Positions 15,940 through 24,229 of a stretch of 59,857 nt of DNA are shown piece after piece. Position 1 is the first letter of the stretch; every line of letters begins with the position of its first letter. The notes beneath the pieces are model-generated. The model was not told where the DNA came from. It worked only from the letters and a program-made list of their open reading frames with translations, and searched no databases. This DNA comes from Micromonospora sp. HK10 (GTDB lineage: Bacteria > Actinomycetota > Actinomycetes > Mycobacteriales > Micromonosporaceae), in the NCBI RefSeq assembly GCF_000982955.1, contig NZ_KQ058771.1, positions 18,727 to 78,583 on the forward strand, written 5' to 3'. A program made the translations under genes and the position numbers.

Positions 15940-17391
15940 TCAGCCGGTCAGACCGAGCACCTCCGCGGCGGCGCGGCCGTTGGCGTGGCTGGCGCCGTAC
16001 GTGCTGACGAAGGCGCGGGCGCCGGCCGGCCGCCAGTCGCCCGGCCAGCCCATCTCGACCACGGTCACCGGGTGCGCGGCGGCCAGCGACTCGACCAGCT
16101 CGCGTGCCCCCGGCAGCCGGTGCAGGTGGCGGCCGACCAGCACGATCGGCCGGTCCCCGGCGCGCCGGCGCAGCTCGTCCGGTGCGGTCTCGCCGGCGAC
16201 GGCGCGGACCTCCTCGACCCCGTGCAGGTGCGGGCCCAGCCCCCACGGCACCCGCCCCTCGGCGATGGTGGAGGTGGCGTGCACCTGCACCACGAGCGGC
16301 CGAACCAGGCCGGTGAGGTCGCCCTCGACGCGGACCGCGCGCAGCGCGGCGGCGTACCCGAGGCCGTCCGCGGTGGCGACCGGGACGGCGGCGGCGGGCC
16401 GCCAGCCCGCCAGCTCGGCGGCCCGGCCGGTGGCCTGCTCGACCCGGGCCCGGTCCAGCCGGCCGTCGCCGAGCGCGCCGACGATCTCGGTGACCACCAG
16501 CTCGACCAGCCCGGCGTCGACCTTGGCGCCGATGCAGAGCAGGTCCGCCCCGGCGGCCAGGGCGCGGACCGCGGCCGGACCGGTCCCGCCGGCGGCCAGG
16601 GCGGCGCCCTTCATCTCCAGCGCGTCGGTGATCACCGCGCCGGTGAAGCCGTACTCGCGGCGCAGCAGGTCGACCAGGACCGCCCGGCTGAACGTCGCCG
16701 GCCCCTCGCCGGTCAGCGCCGGTACCCGGATGTGCGCGGTCATGATCGCCCGGACCCCGGCGTCGATCACCGCGGCGAAGGGGGGCAGGTCCCGCTCGCG
16801 CAGCACCGCCGGCGGCACGTCCACGGTGGGCAGCTCGTAGTGGGAGTCGGCGACCGTCGCCCCGTGCCCGGGGAAGTGCTTCGCGCAGGCGGCCACCCCG
16901 GTCGACTGGAGGCCGGCGACCGCGGCGGCCGAGTGCCGGGCGACCCGGGCCGGATCGGCGCCGAACGAGCGGGTGCCGATCACCGGGTTCTCGTCGGCGG
17001 TGTTCACGTCGACCGTGGGGGCGAGGTCGAGGGTGAGGCCGAGGGCGGCCAGCTCGGCGCCGATCGCGGCGTACACCTGGCGGGTCAGGGTCGGGTCGTC
17101 GACCGCGCCGAGCGCCGCGTTGCCCGGGTACGGGCTGCCGGTGGCGTGGGCCAGCCGGGTGACGTCGCCGCCCTCCTCGTCGATCGCGAGGATCACGTCG
17201 GGGCGGCCGGCGCGCAGCGCGGCGGTGCTGGCCGCCACCTGGGCCGGGTCGTGGATGTTGGTGCCGAACAGGGTGTGCCCGGCGAGCCCCTCGGCGAGCA
17301 GGTCGACCGCCCAGTCGGGCGGGACCGGTCCCGGGTACGCGGCCAGCAGGGTGCCCAGCGCGAGGCGGCGCAGTCCCGGATCGGATCCCAC
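15940..17391 (-). CDS. GH3 beta-N-acetylhexosaminidase (NagZ-like)
   Basis: A 483-aa protein without a signal peptide. The N-terminal barrel contains DEEGGDVTRL and the NagZ-type signature AKHFPGHGAT..DSH, whose Asp-His pair is the acid/base. ITDALEMKG supplies the Asp nucleophile. A C-terminal domain follows, as in two-domain bacterial NagZ relatives. NagZ-like enzymes remove GlcNAc from muropeptides or chitooligosaccharides. The start is GTG 17391 with AGGGGAAG upstream. It is divergent from a ROK regulator, with a ROK-type operator between the two, which suggests control by amino-sugar availability (inference). Confidence 0.88.
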   Translation of the reverse strand: MGSDPGLRRLALGTLLAAYPGPVPPDWAVDLLAEGLAGHTLFGTNIHDPAQVAASTAALRAGRPDVILAIDEEGGDVTRLAHATGSPYPGNAALGAVDDPTLTRQVYAAIGAELAALGLTLDLAPTVDVNTADENPVIGTRSFGADPARVARHSAAAVAGLQSTGVAACAKHFPGHGATVADSHYELPTVDVPPAVLRERDLPPFAAVIDAGVRAIMTAHIRVPALTGEGPATFSRAVLVDLLRREYGFTGAVITDALEMKGAALAAGGTGPAAVRALAAGADLLCIGAKVDAGLVELVVTEIVGALGDGRLDRARVEQATGRAAELAGWRPAAAVPVATADGLGYAAALRAVRVEGDLTGLVRPLVVQVHATSTIAEGRVPWGLGPHLHGVEEVRAVAGETAPDELRRRAGDRPIVLVGRHLHRLPGARELVESLAAAHPVTVVEMGWPGDWRPAGARAFVSTYGASHANGRAAAEVLGLTG

Positions 17392-17482
17392 GAGTCTTCC
17401 CCTTTCCCTGCCGGGTCGTCCGACGACTCCCTACCGGGGTGGCCGATACGCTAGCGGGCGCCCCGCCGCAGGCGTTTGGTGG

Positions 17483-17499
17483 TTAGCAAACTTTACTGA
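17483..17499. promoter_or_regulatory. ROK-type operator between GH3 and ROK regulator genes
   Basis: TTAGCAAACTTTACTGA is a 17-bp imperfect inverted repeat centred on C17491 (AAA/TTT, AG/CT and outer T/A pairs match). It resembles the TTAGTAAA-type operators known for ROK regulators. It lies 17 bp upstream of the regulator's ATG and about 90 bp from the GH3 start. Confidence 0.65.
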
Positions 17500-17515
17500 A
17501 AATTGAGGACGTGGC

Positions 17516-18691
17516 ATGAGTGCGACCCGGCTGCCCGGCACCCCCCGCCTGTTGCGGGCGCTGAACGACCGCGCGGCGCTGGAGCTGCTCCTCGAGCGCG
17601 GGCCGCTCACCCGGGCTCGGCTCGGCGAGCTGACCGGGCTGTCCAAGGTCACCGCCTCCCAGCTGGTCGAACGGCTGGAGGAGCGCGGGCTGGTCGCCCG
17701 GGTGGGCGAGCAGGCCGGCGGGCGGGGCCCGAACGCCCAGCTCTACGCCGTCCGCCCGGGCAGCGCCTACGTGGTCGGCGTGGACGTCGGCGCCGAACGG
17801 GTGGTGGCCGCCTGCGCGGACATCACCGGCACCGTCGCCGGCCGCGCCGAGCAGTCGACGAAGGACACCGACGACCCGGTGGGTGTGGTGCACAACGCCG
17901 TGGTGCAGGCGGCCAGCAGCGCCGGCGCGGAGCTGTCCAGCGTGCGCCGGGTGGTGCTGGGCACCCCCGGCCTGGTGGACCCGGGCAGCGGCGACATCAC
18001 CTTCGCCTTCAACCTGCCGCGCTGGCACAGCGGGCTGCTCGCCGCGCTCCGCGAGGACCTGCGCATCCCGGTGGTCTTCGAGAACGACGTCAACCTGGCC
18101 GCCGTCGCCGAGGCGCAGTCCGGCGCCGCCCAGGACACCGCGGACTTCGTGTTGGTCTGGGTGGACGCGGGTGTCGGCCTGGCGATCATGTTGGGCGGGC
18201 GGCTGCACCACGGCAGCAGCGGTGCGGCCGGCGAGATCGGTTACCTCCCGGTGCCCGGCGCACCCATCCCGCGGGACGTGTCGAAGCGGGCCAAGCCGGC
18301 GTTCCAGCAGCTCGCCGGCGCCGACGCGGTGCGGGCGGTGGCCGCCGAGCACGGCTTCCCGGCCGACCACGCCGCCGACGCGGTCCGCGCGGCGATCGCG
18401 GCCGGCACGGCCGGCGGCCCGATGCTGGACGAGTTGGCCCGCCGGCTGGCCCTCGGCGTGGCGAGCACCTGCGTGGTGCTGGACCCCCCGCTGGTGGTGC
18501 TCGCCGGCGAGGTGGGGCGGGCCGGTGGGGCGGCGCTGGCCGAGCGGGTGCAGCACGAGGTGGCGGCGATCACGCTGGTCCGGCCGCGGGTGGTCAGCAC
18601 CGGTCTCACCGAGGAGCCGATCCTGCGTGGTGCGCTGCGGACCGCGCTGGACGCGGTACGCGACGAGGTGTTCGGCTCGACGGTCGGCTGA
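17516..18691 (+). CDS. ROK-family transcriptional regulator
   Basis: A 391-aa protein. An N-terminal winged helix (LTRARLGELTGLSKVTASQLVERLEERGLV, about 30-60) is followed by a ROK sugar-kinase-like fold with VGVDVGAERV, GTPGLVDPGSG, the catalytic-type ENDVNLAA and a Gly-rich SSGAAGEIGYLP segment. The canonical ROK zinc motif (CxCGxxGCxE) after GEIGY is absent; Pro, Arg and Lys residues replace the cysteines. It is divergent from the NagZ-like GH3 with a ROK operator between them, so autorepression and control of the GH3 are likely. Its ligand is probably a sugar or sugar phosphate from chitin or cell-wall turnover (inference). Confidence 0.88.
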   Translation: MSATRLPGTPRLLRALNDRAALELLLERGPLTRARLGELTGLSKVTASQLVERLEERGLVARVGEQAGGRGPNAQLYAVRPGSAYVVGVDVGAERVVAACADITGTVAGRAEQSTKDTDDPVGVVHNAVVQAASSAGAELSSVRRVVLGTPGLVDPGSGDITFAFNLPRWHSGLLAALREDLRIPVVFENDVNLAAVAEAQSGAAQDTADFVLVWVDAGVGLAIMLGGRLHHGSSGAAGEIGYLPVPGAPIPRDVSKRAKPAFQQLAGADAVRAVAAEHGFPADHAADAVRAAIAAGTAGGPMLDELARRLALGVASTCVVLDPPLVVLAGEVGRAGGAALAERVQHEVAAITLVRPRVVSTGLTEEPILRGALRTALDAVRDEVFGSTVG

Positions 18692-18721
18692 CCGCCCGTC
18701 GCCCGCCACCCCTGCCACCAT

Positions 18722-18738
18722 GTGAAGGAATTCTTCAC
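18722..18738. repeat. GTGAAG/CTTCAC palindrome between convergent genes
   Basis: GTGAAGGAATTCTTCAC is a near-perfect 17-bp palindrome (one G/T mismatch) between the ends of the ROK and ABC permease genes. It is AT-rich and could be a protein site or weak terminator; the role is unknown. Confidence 0.3.
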
Positions 18739-18798
18739 GACGCGGCGATGGCCTGCAAGGAGTTGCCGGTACGGCCCTCGGGGGACCGCACCGGCGGC

Positions 18799-19800
18799 TC
18801 AGATCAGGTCCCGCCGGCGGAACGCGGCGAACGCGGCCAGCACCAGCGCCACCGTCAGCCCGACCAGCACCACCATCCCGGGCGCCCAGCCGATGGTGTA
18901 GGAGGCGTCGCAGAACGTCTCGGTCACGCTCGCGCAGGACGCGCTGTCGAAGAACCGGACCTCGCCGGCCAGCCAGGCGCCCAGGTAGGTGGAGAGCATC
19001 AGCCGCTCCGGGCGGCTCACCGAGAGGATGTCGAACACCAGCCGGGCACCCAGCTCCCACACCACCAGGTACGCCGCGACGGTGCCGAGCGCCGCCGAGG
19101 TGTGCCGACCCAGCGTGGCGATGGCGAAGCCGAGCGCCGCGGTGAGCAGCACCAGCACCAAGCCCCGCCCGTGGGTCACCCCGAGCGCGGCCCAGTCCGG
19201 CTGCCCGGGCCGCCCGGCGAACTGGCCGATCAGCCAGAACACCGCGAGGTACGCCGCCGACGCCACGGCGGCCAGCGCCAGCACCGCGCCGAGCAGGGTG
19301 CCGAGCTTCGCGCCGAGCACGGCCCGCCGCTGCGGCCGCCACAGCAGCAGGTTGACCACCCCACCGGAGTTCAGGTCCGCACCGATGTAGGAGGCGCCGA
19401 CCAGGAACCCGAAGAGGGCCAGGAACGCGATGAGGAAGTAGAGCAGCCCTTCCGCCTCGTGGCCGAAGACGAACACCCCGCTCAGGTAGTCCGCCGACGT
19501 GGGCAGCCGCTCCATCAGCGCCGGGTCCACCTCCGAGCAGTCCCGGGGGATGTAGTCGGTCTCCACCGGGGTGGTCGTGCCCGCCTTGATCGCCAGGCAG
19601 CGGTCGTGCTGCATCTCCAGCTCGCGTACCGCCTCGGCCGCCTGCGCCTGGGCCCGGGTCAACTCGGCCACGCTGGGCCGGTGCGACCCGGCCAGGGTGG
19701 TCACCACGGTCACCGCGAAGGCGGCGAGCAGCAACACCACCATCAACTGCACGAAGCGGCGGGCGGCCAGCCGCTCCACCTCGGCACGGACCAGCCTCAC
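18799..19800 (-). CDS. ABC-2-type transporter permease
   Basis: The start is GTG 19800, overlapping the ATPase stop by 4 nt (GTGA). The 333-aa product has a cytoplasmic N-terminus and a first membrane helix (FVQLMVVLLLAAFAVTVVTTL, about 15-36). A large extracytoplasmic loop with a few cysteines follows, then five further hydrophobic helices. This topology fits ABC-2 permeases of the Bcr/Nat type, which export drugs, peptides or lipids. The C-terminus FAAFRRRDLI is typical of the group. It forms a transporter with the ATPase encoded just upstream. The substrate is unknown. Confidence 0.82.
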   Translation of the reverse strand: MRLVRAEVERLAARRFVQLMVVLLLAAFAVTVVTTLAGSHRPSVAELTRAQAQAAEAVRELEMQHDRCLAIKAGTTTPVETDYIPRDCSEVDPALMERLPTSADYLSGVFVFGHEAEGLLYFLIAFLALFGFLVGASYIGADLNSGGVVNLLLWRPQRRAVLGAKLGTLLGAVLALAAVASAAYLAVFWLIGQFAGRPGQPDWAALGVTHGRGLVLVLLTAALGFAIATLGRHTSAALGTVAAYLVVWELGARLVFDILSVSRPERLMLSTYLGAWLAGEVRFFDSASCASVTETFCDASYTIGWAPGMVVLVGLTVALVLAAFAAFRRRDLI

Positions 19801-20813
19801 GCGCCCACCTCCCGGGTCTCGCGTACGTCGAGGTCGATGAGCGGGCCGTCCGGCCCCTCGGGCGGGACCCCACCGTCCACCTGACGGGGCACCGCCGGCT
19901 GCGGGTGCGCGCCGGTCAGCTCCAGGAAGACGCTCTCCAGGTCCGGCCGGAGCGGGACGAGCTCGCGTACCCACAGGCCCTGCTCGCCCAGGGTGCGGCT
20001 GATCAGCTCGGGGTCGTCCACACCGGTGACCACCAGCTGGTCGGCGAGGGTGGTGACCGACACCCCGGCCATGCCGAGCAGTTCGGCGGCCCGGTCGGGC
20101 GCCGCCACCACGACCCGCCACTGGTGCTGGTCGTAGCCGGCCAGCACCTCGTCGACCCGGCCGTGCGCCACCCGGCGGCCGCGACTGATGATCGTCACGT
20201 GGTCGCAGATCAGCTGGATCTCGGCCAGGATGTGGCTGGAGAGCAGCACGGTGACCCCGGCCGCGGCCAGCGACCGCATCAGGTCGCGCATCTCCCGGAT
20301 GCCGGCCGGGTCCAGGCCGTTCGCCGGCTCGTCGAGGATGAGCAGCTCGGGGTTCTTCAGCAGGGCCGAGGCCACCGCCAACCGCTGCCGCATGCCCAGC
20401 GAGTAGCCCTTGACCCGCTCGCCACCCCGGTCGCGCAGCCCCACCTGCTCCAGCACCTCGTCCACCCGGCTGGTGGGCACGCCGCCGGCGACGGCCAGCA
20501 GCCGCAGCGTCTTGCGGGCGGTGAAGTTGCCGAAGAACTGCGGGCTCTCCACGATCGCGCCGACCCGGCCGGCCACCTCCGGCAGCCGCTCGGGCGAGCT
20601 GGCCCCGAGCACGCTCATCCGCCCCTCGTCGGCCCCGACCAGCCCGAGCAGGGCACGCAGCGTGGTGGTCTTGCCGGAGCCGTTCGGGCCGAGGAAGCCG
20701 TGGATCTGCCCGGCCTCGACCAGCAGGTCGAAGCCGTCGACGGCGACCCGCCGCCCCTGACGCGCGGAGTGGAACGACTTGCGCAGCCCGGCGATCTCGA
20801 TGACCGCGCTCAT
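19797..20813 (-). CDS. ABC transporter ATP-binding protein
   Basis: A 338-aa protein with Walker A GPNGSGKTT, Q-loop ESPQFFGN, signature YSLGMRQRL and Walker B LLILDEPANGLD, followed by the H-loop SSHIL. A ~100-residue C-terminal extension, as in CcmA/BcrA-type exporters, precedes a Pro/Asp-rich tail. The start ATG at 20813 follows GGAGCGGC. It is the first gene of the ATPase-permease operon. It is divergent from a second ABC ATPase gene, 132 bp apart. Role: energising ABC-2 export of an unknown substrate. Confidence 0.87.
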   Translation of the reverse strand: MSAVIEIAGLRKSFHSARQGRRVAVDGFDLLVEAGQIHGFLGPNGSGKTTTLRALLGLVGADEGRMSVLGASSPERLPEVAGRVGAIVESPQFFGNFTARKTLRLLAVAGGVPTSRVDEVLEQVGLRDRGGERVKGYSLGMRQRLAVASALLKNPELLILDEPANGLDPAGIREMRDLMRSLAAAGVTVLLSSHILAEIQLICDHVTIISRGRRVAHGRVDEVLAGYDQHQWRVVVAAPDRAAELLGMAGVSVTTLADQLVVTGVDDPELISRTLGEQGLWVRELVPLRPDLESVFLELTGAHPQPAVPRQVDGGVPPEGPDGPLIDLDVRETREVGA

Positions 20814-20945
20814 CGGCGCCGCTCCTGGCAGCGATCGGGCATCAGCGACCTCCCGGGCGAGGTGGGCAACGGCATGGCGACCCACCATATGGCGGTGACG
20901 CCGCCCGTGGGGGGCACCTCGCGGGCTGCGTGGTTGGATGGAGCG

Positions 20946-21788
20946 GTGACTGGTGACCTGATCCCCGGCGCCGCCGGTGCCCCTGCCGCCCCCTCGCACG
21001 TGGACGCGGATCTGGTGGTCAGCCTCGACGGGGTCGGCGTCAAGCGCTCCGGCACCGCGCTGGTGCGCGACGTCGACTGGCAGGTCGAGCTGGACGAGCG
21101 CTGGGTGGTGCTGGGCCCGAACGGGGCCGGCAAGACCACCCTGCTCAACCTCGCGGCCGGCCGGCTGTATCCGACCACCGGGACCGTGCACGTGCTCGGC
21201 GAGCGGATCGGCCGCACGGACGTCAACGAGCTGCGGACCCGGATCGGCCTCTCCACCGCCACCCTGGCCGAGCGGATCCCCGCCGACGAGCGGGTCGTCG
21301 ACGTGGTGGTCACCGCCGCGTGGGCCGTCGTGGGCCGCTGGCGGGAGAGCTACGACCGCGCCGACGAGGCCCGCGCGCAGGCGCTGCTGAGCCAGCTCGG
21401 CATCGGTCACCTCGCCGACCGGGCCTACGGCACGCTGTCGGAGGGGGAGCGCAAGCGGGTGCAGATCTCCCGGGCCCTGATGACCGACCCGGAGCTGCTG
21501 CTCCTCGACGAGCCGGCCGCCGGGCTCGACCTGGGCGGGCGCGAGGACCTGGTCGGCCGGCTCGCCGAGCTGGCGTACGACCCGGACGCCCCGGCCCTGG
21601 TGCTGGTCACCCACCACGTCGAGGAGATCCCGCCCGGCTTCACCCATGCGCTGCTGCTGCGCGAGGGCGGGGTGGTGGCCCAGGGCCTGCTCACCGAGAC
21701 CCTCACCGCCGACAACCTGTCGAAGACCTTCGGCCTGCCCCTGGTCGTCGAGCGGTCCGGCGAACGCTGGACCGCCCGGGCCGCCTGA
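20946..21788 (+). CDS. ABC transporter ATP-binding protein (stand-alone)
   Basis: The start is placed at GTG 20946 (280 aa); an ATG at 20874 is possible but its extra residues look unstructured. Motifs: Walker A GPNGAGKTTLL, signature LSEGERKRV, Walker B LLLLDEPAAGLDLGG and H-loop THHVEEIP. The degenerate LSEGE signature, LDLGGRED and THHVEEIP match the ModF/YlmA type of soluble ABC ATPase. No permease gene adjoins it, so it may act without a membrane partner or with one encoded elsewhere. It is followed 17 bp later by a carbohydrate kinase gene, probably co-transcribed. Confidence 0.83.
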   Translation: MTGDLIPGAAGAPAAPSHVDADLVVSLDGVGVKRSGTALVRDVDWQVELDERWVVLGPNGAGKTTLLNLAAGRLYPTTGTVHVLGERIGRTDVNELRTRIGLSTATLAERIPADERVVDVVVTAAWAVVGRWRESYDRADEARAQALLSQLGIGHLADRAYGTLSEGERKRVQISRALMTDPELLLLDEPAAGLDLGGREDLVGRLAELAYDPDAPALVLVTHHVEEIPPGFTHALLLREGGVVAQGLLTETLTADNLSKTFGLPLVVERSGERWTARAA

Positions 21789-21805
21789 AGCCGACGGAGG
21801 AACAC

Positions 21806-22705
21806 GTGCGGCAGACCCGGGTGGCCGTGGTGGGCAGCGCCAACATGGACCTGGTCGGCACCGCCCCCGCGCTGCCCCGGCCGGGCGAGACGGTGCTGGG
21901 CAGCGAGTTCGTGATGCTCCCCGGCGGCAAGGGCGCCAACCAGGCCATCGCCGCGGTCCGGGCCGGCGCGTCCTGCGTCTTCCTCGGCGCCATCGGGTCG
22001 GACGCCTTCGGGGTGACGCTCCGGGCGCGGATCACCGCCGCCGGCGTGGACACCAGCCAGCTCCGGGTGGTGTACGGCGCCTCCGGGGTCGCGCTGGTCC
22101 TGGTCGGTGCCGCCGGCGAGAACGCGATCCTGGTCAGCCCCGGCGCGAACGGCGCGTTCACCGGCCTCACCCCGGCCGAGCTGGCCGCCGTACGCGAGGC
22201 GGACGTGCTGGTCGCGCAGCTGGAGGTGCCGGTCGAGACGGTGACGGAGGCGGCCGTCACGGCCCGGGCGGCCGGCACCCGCGTGGTGCTCAACGCGGCG
22301 CCCGCCCGGCCGGTGCCGGCGGAGCTGCTGGCCGCCGTGGACCTGCTGGTGGTCAACGAGAGCGAGGCGTACGCGCTGACCGGCCGCGGCCCGGACGAGC
22401 CGACCGCGCTGCTGGAGCTGGTGCCCCGGGCGGTGGTCACGCTCGGCGGCAACGGCGCCTGGTACGTCGACCGGGCGGGGGGCGCGACCCACGTGCCGGC
22501 GGTCCGGGTGGACGTGGTCGACTCCACCGCGGCCGGCGACGCCTTCACCGCCGCCCTCGCCGTGGCCTGGGGCGAGGGGCGCGAGCTGCTCGACGCGGTG
22601 CGCTGGGCGGCGGCGGCCGGCGCGGCCTGCGTACGCCGGCTCGGCGCGTCGGTGGCGCTGCCCCACCGGGCCGAGATCGACGAGCTCTACGCCCGGCCGT
22701 CCTGA
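21806..22705 (+). CDS. Ribokinase-like PfkB-family carbohydrate kinase
   Basis: A 299-aa protein starting at GTG 21806 with GGAGGA upstream. It has the PfkB N-terminal signature (SANMDLV, then LPGGKGANQAIAAVRAGA) and the C-terminal signature DSTAAGDAFTAAL, with the catalytic Asp and oxyanion-hole glycine. The GGKGANQA motif and ~300-aa length fit ribokinase, which phosphorylates D-ribose at O5. Other pentoses or nucleosides are possible. No ribose transporter is adjacent, so the assignment stays at family level. Confidence 0.85.
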   Translation: MRQTRVAVVGSANMDLVGTAPALPRPGETVLGSEFVMLPGGKGANQAIAAVRAGASCVFLGAIGSDAFGVTLRARITAAGVDTSQLRVVYGASGVALVLVGAAGENAILVSPGANGAFTGLTPAELAAVREADVLVAQLEVPVETVTEAAVTARAAGTRVVLNAAPARPVPAELLAAVDLLVVNESEAYALTGRGPDEPTALLELVPRAVVTLGGNGAWYVDRAGGATHVPAVRVDVVDSTAAGDAFTAALAVAWGEGRELLDAVRWAAAAGAACVRRLGASVALPHRAEIDELYARPS

Positions 22706-22722
22706 CCCGCGGGCCGCCGCCC

Positions 22723-23691
22723 TCAGGCCGCGCCGGCCCGGAACGCCCGCCGGTACGCCGACGGTGCGGTCCGCATCGCCCGGCCGAAGTGGTGCCGGTA
22801 GGTGACCGGGCTGTCGAACCCGACGGCGGTGGCGATCTCCGCCACCGGCGCGTCGGTCGTCTCCAGCAGGGCCAGGCTGGCCCGGACCCGCTGGTCGAGC
22901 AGCCAGCGGATCGGGCTGGTCCCGGTGGCCCGGGCGAAGTGGCGCAGGTAGCTACGGGTCGACATGTGCGCGTGCCGGGCCAGCGCCGCCACGGTCAGCG
23001 GCTCGGCCAGGTGCCGCACCGCCCAGGCCATGCTGGCCGAGATCCGGTCGTCGTCCGGGTCGACGCTCACCGGCGCCTCGATGAACTGGGCCTGCCCGCC
23101 GTCCCGGTGCGGCGGGATGACCAGCCGGCGGGCCACCGCGTTGGCCACCGCCGCGCCCAGGTCGCGGCGGACCACGTGCACGCAGAGGTCCAGCCCGGCG
23201 GCGCTGCCGGCGCTGGTGAGGATGTCGCCGTCGTCGAGGTAGAGCACGTCCGGGTCGACGGTGACCGCCGGGTGGCGGCGGGCCAGCAGGTCCGCGTACC
23301 GCCAGTGGGTGGTGGCCCGCCGCCCGTCGAGCAGACCCGCCCCGGCCAGGGCGAACGCGCCGGAGCAGATCGACATCAGCCGGGCGCCCCGGCGGTGGGC
23401 CCGGCGCAGCGCGGCCACCAGCCCCGGCGACGGGTCGGCGGTCACGTCGGGCACCCCGGGCAGGATCACCGTGCCCGCCGCCGCCAGCTCCGCCAGGCCG
23501 TACGGGGTGTGCAGGGCGGCACCGCCGACCACCGGCACCGGCCCGGGGCGCTCCGCGCAGACGGTGAGCCGGTACCACTCGACGCCCAGCTCCGGCCGGG
23601 GCAGCCCGAAGACCTCGGTGACGATGCCGGTCTCGAAGACGGACATCCCGGGGTAGGCGAGCACCGCCACGCTCCGGTCCACGGCAGCCAT
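22723..23691 (-). CDS. GlxA-type transcriptional regulator (DJ-1/PfpI-AraC)
   Basis: A 322-aa protein. An N-terminal DJ-1/PfpI-like domain (about 5-180) contains the nucleophile-elbow motif SICSGAFALAGAG. A C-terminal AraC-type double HTH (about 215-315) contains VAALARHAHMSTRSYLRHFARATG and the second-helix signature IATAVGFDSPVTYRHHFGRAM. GlxA-type regulators typically respond to small metabolites; the ligand here is unknown. A TAGCAT box ends 6 nt before the ATG, so the transcript is probably leaderless. It is divergent from the rhodanese gene. Confidence 0.88.
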   Translation of the reverse strand: MAAVDRSVAVLAYPGMSVFETGIVTEVFGLPRPELGVEWYRLTVCAERPGPVPVVGGAALHTPYGLAELAAAGTVILPGVPDVTADPSPGLVAALRRAHRRGARLMSICSGAFALAGAGLLDGRRATTHWRYADLLARRHPAVTVDPDVLYLDDGDILTSAGSAAGLDLCVHVVRRDLGAAVANAVARRLVIPPHRDGGQAQFIEAPVSVDPDDDRISASMAWAVRHLAEPLTVAALARHAHMSTRSYLRHFARATGTSPIRWLLDQRVRASLALLETTDAPVAEIATAVGFDSPVTYRHHFGRAMRTAPSAYRRAFRAGAA

Positions 23692-23697
23692 GGCGGA

Positions 23698-23703
23698 ATG
23701 CTA
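23698..23703 (-). promoter_or_regulatory. -10 box of leaderless promoter for the GlxA-type regulator
   Basis: On the minus strand TAGCAT is followed by 6 nt and then the ATG at 23691, with no Shine-Dalgarno sequence. Confidence 0.5.
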
Positions 23704-23762
23704 GCGGTGGCGGGCGATCACGCCACTCCCGGGACCGGCGGGACGAGCCGCAGGATCGAGGT

Positions 23763-24215
23763 ATGACCTTCGACGTACCGCCGGCCGACCCGGCGACCGC
23801 CGCCGCCCACTTCCTCGCCCGGCTCAGCTTCGAGACCGACGTCAGCGACGTGCACGCCGCCCTGGAGGCGGGCCGGCCCGGCCTGGTGGTGGTCGACTCG
23901 CGGGGCGACGCGGCCTGGCGGCAGGGCCACCTGCCGGGGGCCGTGCACCTGCCCACCGCGCAGATCGCCGCCCGGGCCGCGGCGGTGCTGCCGCCCGGAT
24001 CAAGCGTGGTCACCTACTGCTGGGGGCCGGGCTGCAACGGGGCGACCCGGGCCGCGCTGGAGTTCGCCCGGCTCGGCTGGCCGGTGCGGGAGATGATCGG
24101 CGGCTTCGAGTACTGGGTCCGGGAAGGGCTGCCGGTGGTCACCCCGGAGGGGACCGTACGGCGCCGGGTGGACGAGCTGACCGCGCCGCGCTCCGCCGTG
24201 GTCTGCGACTGCTGA
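23763..24215 (+). CDS. Rhodanese-like sulfurtransferase domain protein
   Basis: A 150-aa single rhodanese domain. It contains VVVDSRGDAAWRQGHLPGAVHLP (the CH2A-like region) and the active-site loop YCWGPGCNGAT with the catalytic cysteine in the CWGPG position. Rhodaneses transfer sulfane sulfur via a Cys persulfide. The loop has a second Cys four residues on, and the protein ends in a CDC tail, which could add redox or metal function. It is divergent from the GlxA-type regulator, which could control it (inference). Confidence 0.85.
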   Translation: MTFDVPPADPATAAAHFLARLSFETDVSDVHAALEAGRPGLVVVDSRGDAAWRQGHLPGAVHLPTAQIAARAAAVLPPGSSVVTYCWGPGCNGATRAALEFARLGWPVREMIGGFEYWVREGLPVVTPEGTVRRRVDELTAPRSAVVCDC

Positions 24216-24229
24216 GCCGCGGCTGCCGC

